Assembly (NCBI RefSeq): GCF_019175385.1
Contig: NC_083339.1
Coordinates: 81,952,120-82,016,119 of the forward strand
DNA from: Lycium barbarum
Taxonomy: Eukaryota; Streptophyta; Magnoliopsida; Solanales; Solanaceae
Length of the DNA: 64,000 nucleotides
Direction of reading: 5' to 3'
The notes under the pieces are model-generated. The model searched no databases. It was not told the origin of the DNA and was given only the letters and a program-made list of their open reading frames with translations. This document shows, piece after piece, positions 60,949 through 64,000 of the stretch (the stretch's first letter is position 1; every line of letters starts with the position of its first letter). A program made the position numbers and the translations under genes.

Positions 60949-62420
60949 CTACCATTGCACATATTCATTAAACAAAAAGGTTAGTAATATACCTGGGTCT
61001 GCGTCTGGGGGTGCCTCTGGGTCCCGACGACCAGTCAAAGCATAGATGCGGTTCGAGGGACCGCTAGAATCTGAAGCCCCACCACGGCCTCTACCGCGGC
61101 CCGCTGGTGCTGGCATACCTCGCCCCGTAGAGCGCGTGGCCGAAGGGGTAGATGACGAACCCGCAACAGATCTCATCGGCGGTGCTGCGCTGCCGGAACC
61201 GCCTGCCCACGGACAATCCCGCATGATATGGCCCTGGCGGCCGCAAGCAAAACAGGCCCCCGTGGCCCTGAAGCACTCCCCTGGGTGTGATCTTCCGCAA
61301 TACGAACACTGGGGTATGGGTGGCCTAGACTGACTGGGACCCCTGCTCGACTGAGGACCTGGGGCTCTGGAACTCTGGTCTGTCCTGGATGGTCCTGCTC
61401 CATCAAACCTCTTACCAATAGACTGTGTGTCCCGGCCTGACGGCGGAAAGTGCCCGCTGGACTGATACTGAGGCTGCCCGCCCCGGGAATCTCCAGAATA
61501 CCCCGCTGATCTGGCCCTCTTGGGCCGTCTCCCATCATACTCTCGGCTGGGCCGATCTGCTCGGTGCCGGTTCTCCATCCCCTGGGCGTAGGCCTGTAGA
61601 CGGGCAATGTCCATATCTGTCTGCAATGACACCGCCATACACCCGTCAATCAAGTAACGATCCAGCCCCATAACATATCTATGCATCCGATCTGTCATAT
61701 CTGCCACCACGCAGGGGCATACCGGGCCAGGGAATCAAACTCCAAATTATATTCACGGACGCTCCGACCCCTCTGCTGCAGATGCAAAAACCGATCAGCT
61801 CGCTCCCGTCGTAACTCTGGGGGCAGAAAGTGGCGGGTGAAAGCAGTCACAAACTGATCCCACATAGCTGGAGGAGCACCCTCACCCCGGGATAGCTCCC
61901 AAGTCTCATACCAATGCGCGGCAACATCCCGAAGTCTATGCGAAGCTAGCTCAACCGACTCGGTCTCTGACGCCCTGACCAAGTCTAATGCACGCCGCAT
62001 CCCCCGAATGAAGTCATGGGGGTCCTCGTCGGGCTTAGACCCGAAAAACTCTGGAGGGCCGCATAACAAGAAATCCCGAACTCTCAGGCTTTCCCGCCTG
62101 TCCTCATCATCATCGTCCCTCCGCCCGCGCCTGCAAGCCTGTCCGGCTACAATCGTGGTCAACAACTGTACAGCGTCCCTCAGGGTCCTATCCTCCGCTC
62201 CTGGCTGAGGAGCTGGAGTCTCAGGAGCGGGTACACGGACCTCTGGAGCTGCTGAAGGTCCCGCTCCAAGATGTACTAATGGGGGTGTAGCAGACCCCTC
62301 AGAATGAGGTGTAACCTCAGGCAAATCATAAACACGAGCCCGAGTAGCCCGTTGTGCCTGACTGGTCTCTCCCACCTTCGCCTTTCCCTTCTGGGCCGCC
62401 GTTGCCTTCTTCGAAGGCAT
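60949..62420 (-). pseudogene. gag of element F, nearly intact with one frameshift
   Basis: The start is MPSKKATAAQKGK, placed two bases after an acceptor-like TTGTGTTTGCAG; an upstream in-frame ATG at 62432 would add four residues before the acceptor. The capsid core lies around residues 120-235: PPEFFGSKPDEDPHDFIRG, ASETESVELASHRLRDVAAH, QFVTAFTRHFLPPE. A single-base frameshift near 61711 (after SLARYAPA) moves reading to a frame beginning VADMTDRMHRYVMGL. An Arg/Ser/Gly-rich linker, the CCHC knuckle CFACGRQGHIMRDC, an RGRGRGG run and YALTGRRDPE follow. It stops at GILLTFLFNEYVQW exactly where protease would begin. It would form capsids if the frame were open; enzymes must come from another element. 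Confidence 0.9.
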
Positions 62421-62535
62421 CACTGCAAACACAACAACGGGTCAGATCAGAATGACCCTAATAACACAGCTCTATCGCACGATCTAAGATTCCAAAGAAA
62501 GGGCAACACAACATCCTAGATGTCCTGTAGTTTCC

Positions 62536-62626
62536 TGTTTATAGATGTGGTGCACAACACATCGATAAACAAGACTCTACTAGACACGGCCTGTAGACAT
62601 TCCGAGGACAAACCGCTCTGATACCA
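62536..62626 (-). promoter_or_regulatory. Primer-binding site and leader hairpin (F)
   Basis: Minus strand TGGTATCAGAGC-type site (62626-62615). Hairpin 62571-62536 with outer stem TGTTTAT/ATAAACA and loop palindrome GTGCAC (62550-62555). Confidence 0.9.
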
Positions 62627-62630
62627 CTTT

Positions 62631-64000
62631 TGTCACGACCCAGCCCCGTGGGCCGCGACTGGTGCCCTTCTGGGACACCCCAAACGAACTCACACCCAGA
62701 TCATCCTAATCAGACTCGTCCAATCTCAACGTACGTTATTCGAACTCAACATCGCAATCAGACATCTGCCGAACACTTATTCTAAGCAGTCACCCGTACA
62801 GATCAGACAAATTTACAAATCAGAAAGGAGGAGGAATATACTTTGCCAAATTTCACACACACACATCAGAGGGGTGGCGGAATGTACATCGCCCCCAAAT
62901 GCATACACACACATACAAACTCAGAGGCCGTCTTGGCCATAGTAGCGTACGGGCCGCTCAAAAACGCAAAACAGAATCACATGCGAACACACCGGACCCA
63001 CGACCCACAAATCTGACTACAGGCCTCTAAACAAAACAGAACATATGAACATATGACGGGACAGGGCCCCGCCGTACCCACACATCCACAAATGTACCGA
63101 ACACACACATACAACAGAAGATATGTACCAAAAGTAGGCTCCGAATCAAGGGGAGCTCTCCAACACTGCAGAATGAGTAGCCTAAACTGGAGGACCACCC
63201 AAACGAGCTTCTGTACCTGCGGGCATGAAGCACAGCCCCCGAAGAAACGGGGATCAGTACGGGAGAAGTACTGAGTATGTAAAGCAGAAGGTACAGAAAT
63301 CACAAACACAGCTGGAGTCAGAAAGAACAAACACACCGTCAACGTAAACAAAGCAAACCTGTGCGGGAGGCGAACGTACAAATGCAATCAAATCATGTAT
63401 AGGGTTTAGGAACGTGGTCACCCCCCGACGCTGGTGCCACAACACATCATAACTCCAGAAGTTTTCAAATCTCCGTACAGTCTCCAGACACATCATATCA
63501 CACACACATCACATCATCAGAACATATCATATGCCATATCACATCATAACTCCATAAACGGTAACCGGCCCTATGGCGAGGCCTCGGAAACCGTAACACA
63601 TCATGACTCCCGAATATGTTATGGCGCGCACGATCACAAAGTCGGCCCGGGTACCGACGAACGAAATCATAGCAGACAACACGAACAGAGTAGTGCAGAA
63701 ACCATATGCATATCAAAAATAATTTACCGGACTCAACATATAGTTTACATATAGGTATATACCGACGCCAGAAGGCTCGGAGTAGGAATCAGATTAAGCA
63801 AAATTTGCGGGTAAAAGGTACGAAGTTCCAACTGCCAAATCTTTAGAGAAAACTGTTTATAGGTCATGTTACGAAAACCTCACATTATTCAAAGTACAAA
63901 ACGTTCACTAATGGCATAGGAAGTTTCAAACGCAGCATTGGGTCATAAACAAACTATCGCTGATCATAGCGGACGCAAACGAACCAAACAAACCGAATAA
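62631..64000 (-). repeat. 5' LTR of element F (3' part; continues past window)
   Basis: Minus-strand LTR end TGACA at 62631. Near-identical to 56190-57560. The acceptor module is at 63217-63259, where the branch point reads TACTGAT instead of TACTGAC. Confidence 0.95.

Larger units (their letters stand above)
56190..64000 (-). mobile_element. Element F: reverse gag-only LTR retrotransposon, young, cut by window end
   Basis: On the minus strand: 5' LTR (64000-62631, partial), primer site, gag (62420-60949), non-coding interior with a 5S-derived segment, polypurine tract, 3' LTR (59246-56190). Over the roughly 1,370 bases where both LTRs are visible I count about 14 mismatches, the fewest of any pair here, so F is the youngest insertion in the window. 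GATAA (56185-56189) is the presumed target duplication on this side. It has no pol. Confidence 0.93.

Overview
This window is plant repetitive DNA: LTR retrotransposons of the Ty3/gypsy type nested in one another, with no host gene I can recognise. A flowering plant is indicated by primer-binding sites complementary to initiator tRNA-Met (TGGTATCAGAGC), by gag-pol remnants of chromovirus (Tekay/Del-like) type with an integrase chromodomain, and by 5-bp target duplications. Solanaceae is my suspicion from the general look of the sequence; nothing here proves it.

Layout. 1-8357 is element E1: the rest of a 5' LTR, a mostly non-coding interior with a 183-residue open frame and a 5S-rRNA-derived segment, and a 3' LTR. 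8358-10451 is three LTR fragments in alternating orientation. 10452-12894 is unassigned repeat-like DNA. From 12895 to 56031 runs element A, an old gag-pol element used as a landing pad. It received reverse element R in its gag. A segment holding the A LTR, the 5' part of gag and R was then duplicated in tandem, with the junction at 37316-37318. Copy 1 afterwards received element B (15549-24504) and solo LTR C (26248-29315). In copy 2, R collapsed to a solo LTR (39707-43150). The A integrase was split by element D (46185-55426). At 56032 a reverse LTR fragment begins, and it is itself broken at 56190 by reverse element F, which runs off the window end. Target duplications support B (GAAAT), C (CAAAT), the R solo LTR (GCCGA) and D (AGAGA).

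How the parts work together. Only A retains the main pol domains, all broken by stops and frameshifts. E1, B, R, D and F have lost most or all of pol but keep what replication in trans would need: LTR ends, primer-binding site, a structured leader and a polypurine tract. They look like non-autonomous families (gag-only or large non-coding) depending on an autonomous chromovirus elsewhere.

The most interesting signals are RNA-level structures shared by otherwise divergent families: (1) a leader hairpin whose loop is a 6-base palindrome, GTGCAC or GCGCGC, like a retroviral dimerisation site; (2) a conserved donor, branch point, covarying hairpin and acceptor inside every LTR family, suggesting an LTR intron; (3) a gap-free 5S rRNA-derived segment inside E1 and F; (4) an E1 open frame whose internal repeats differ almost only at silent positions. 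All alignments were made by eye.
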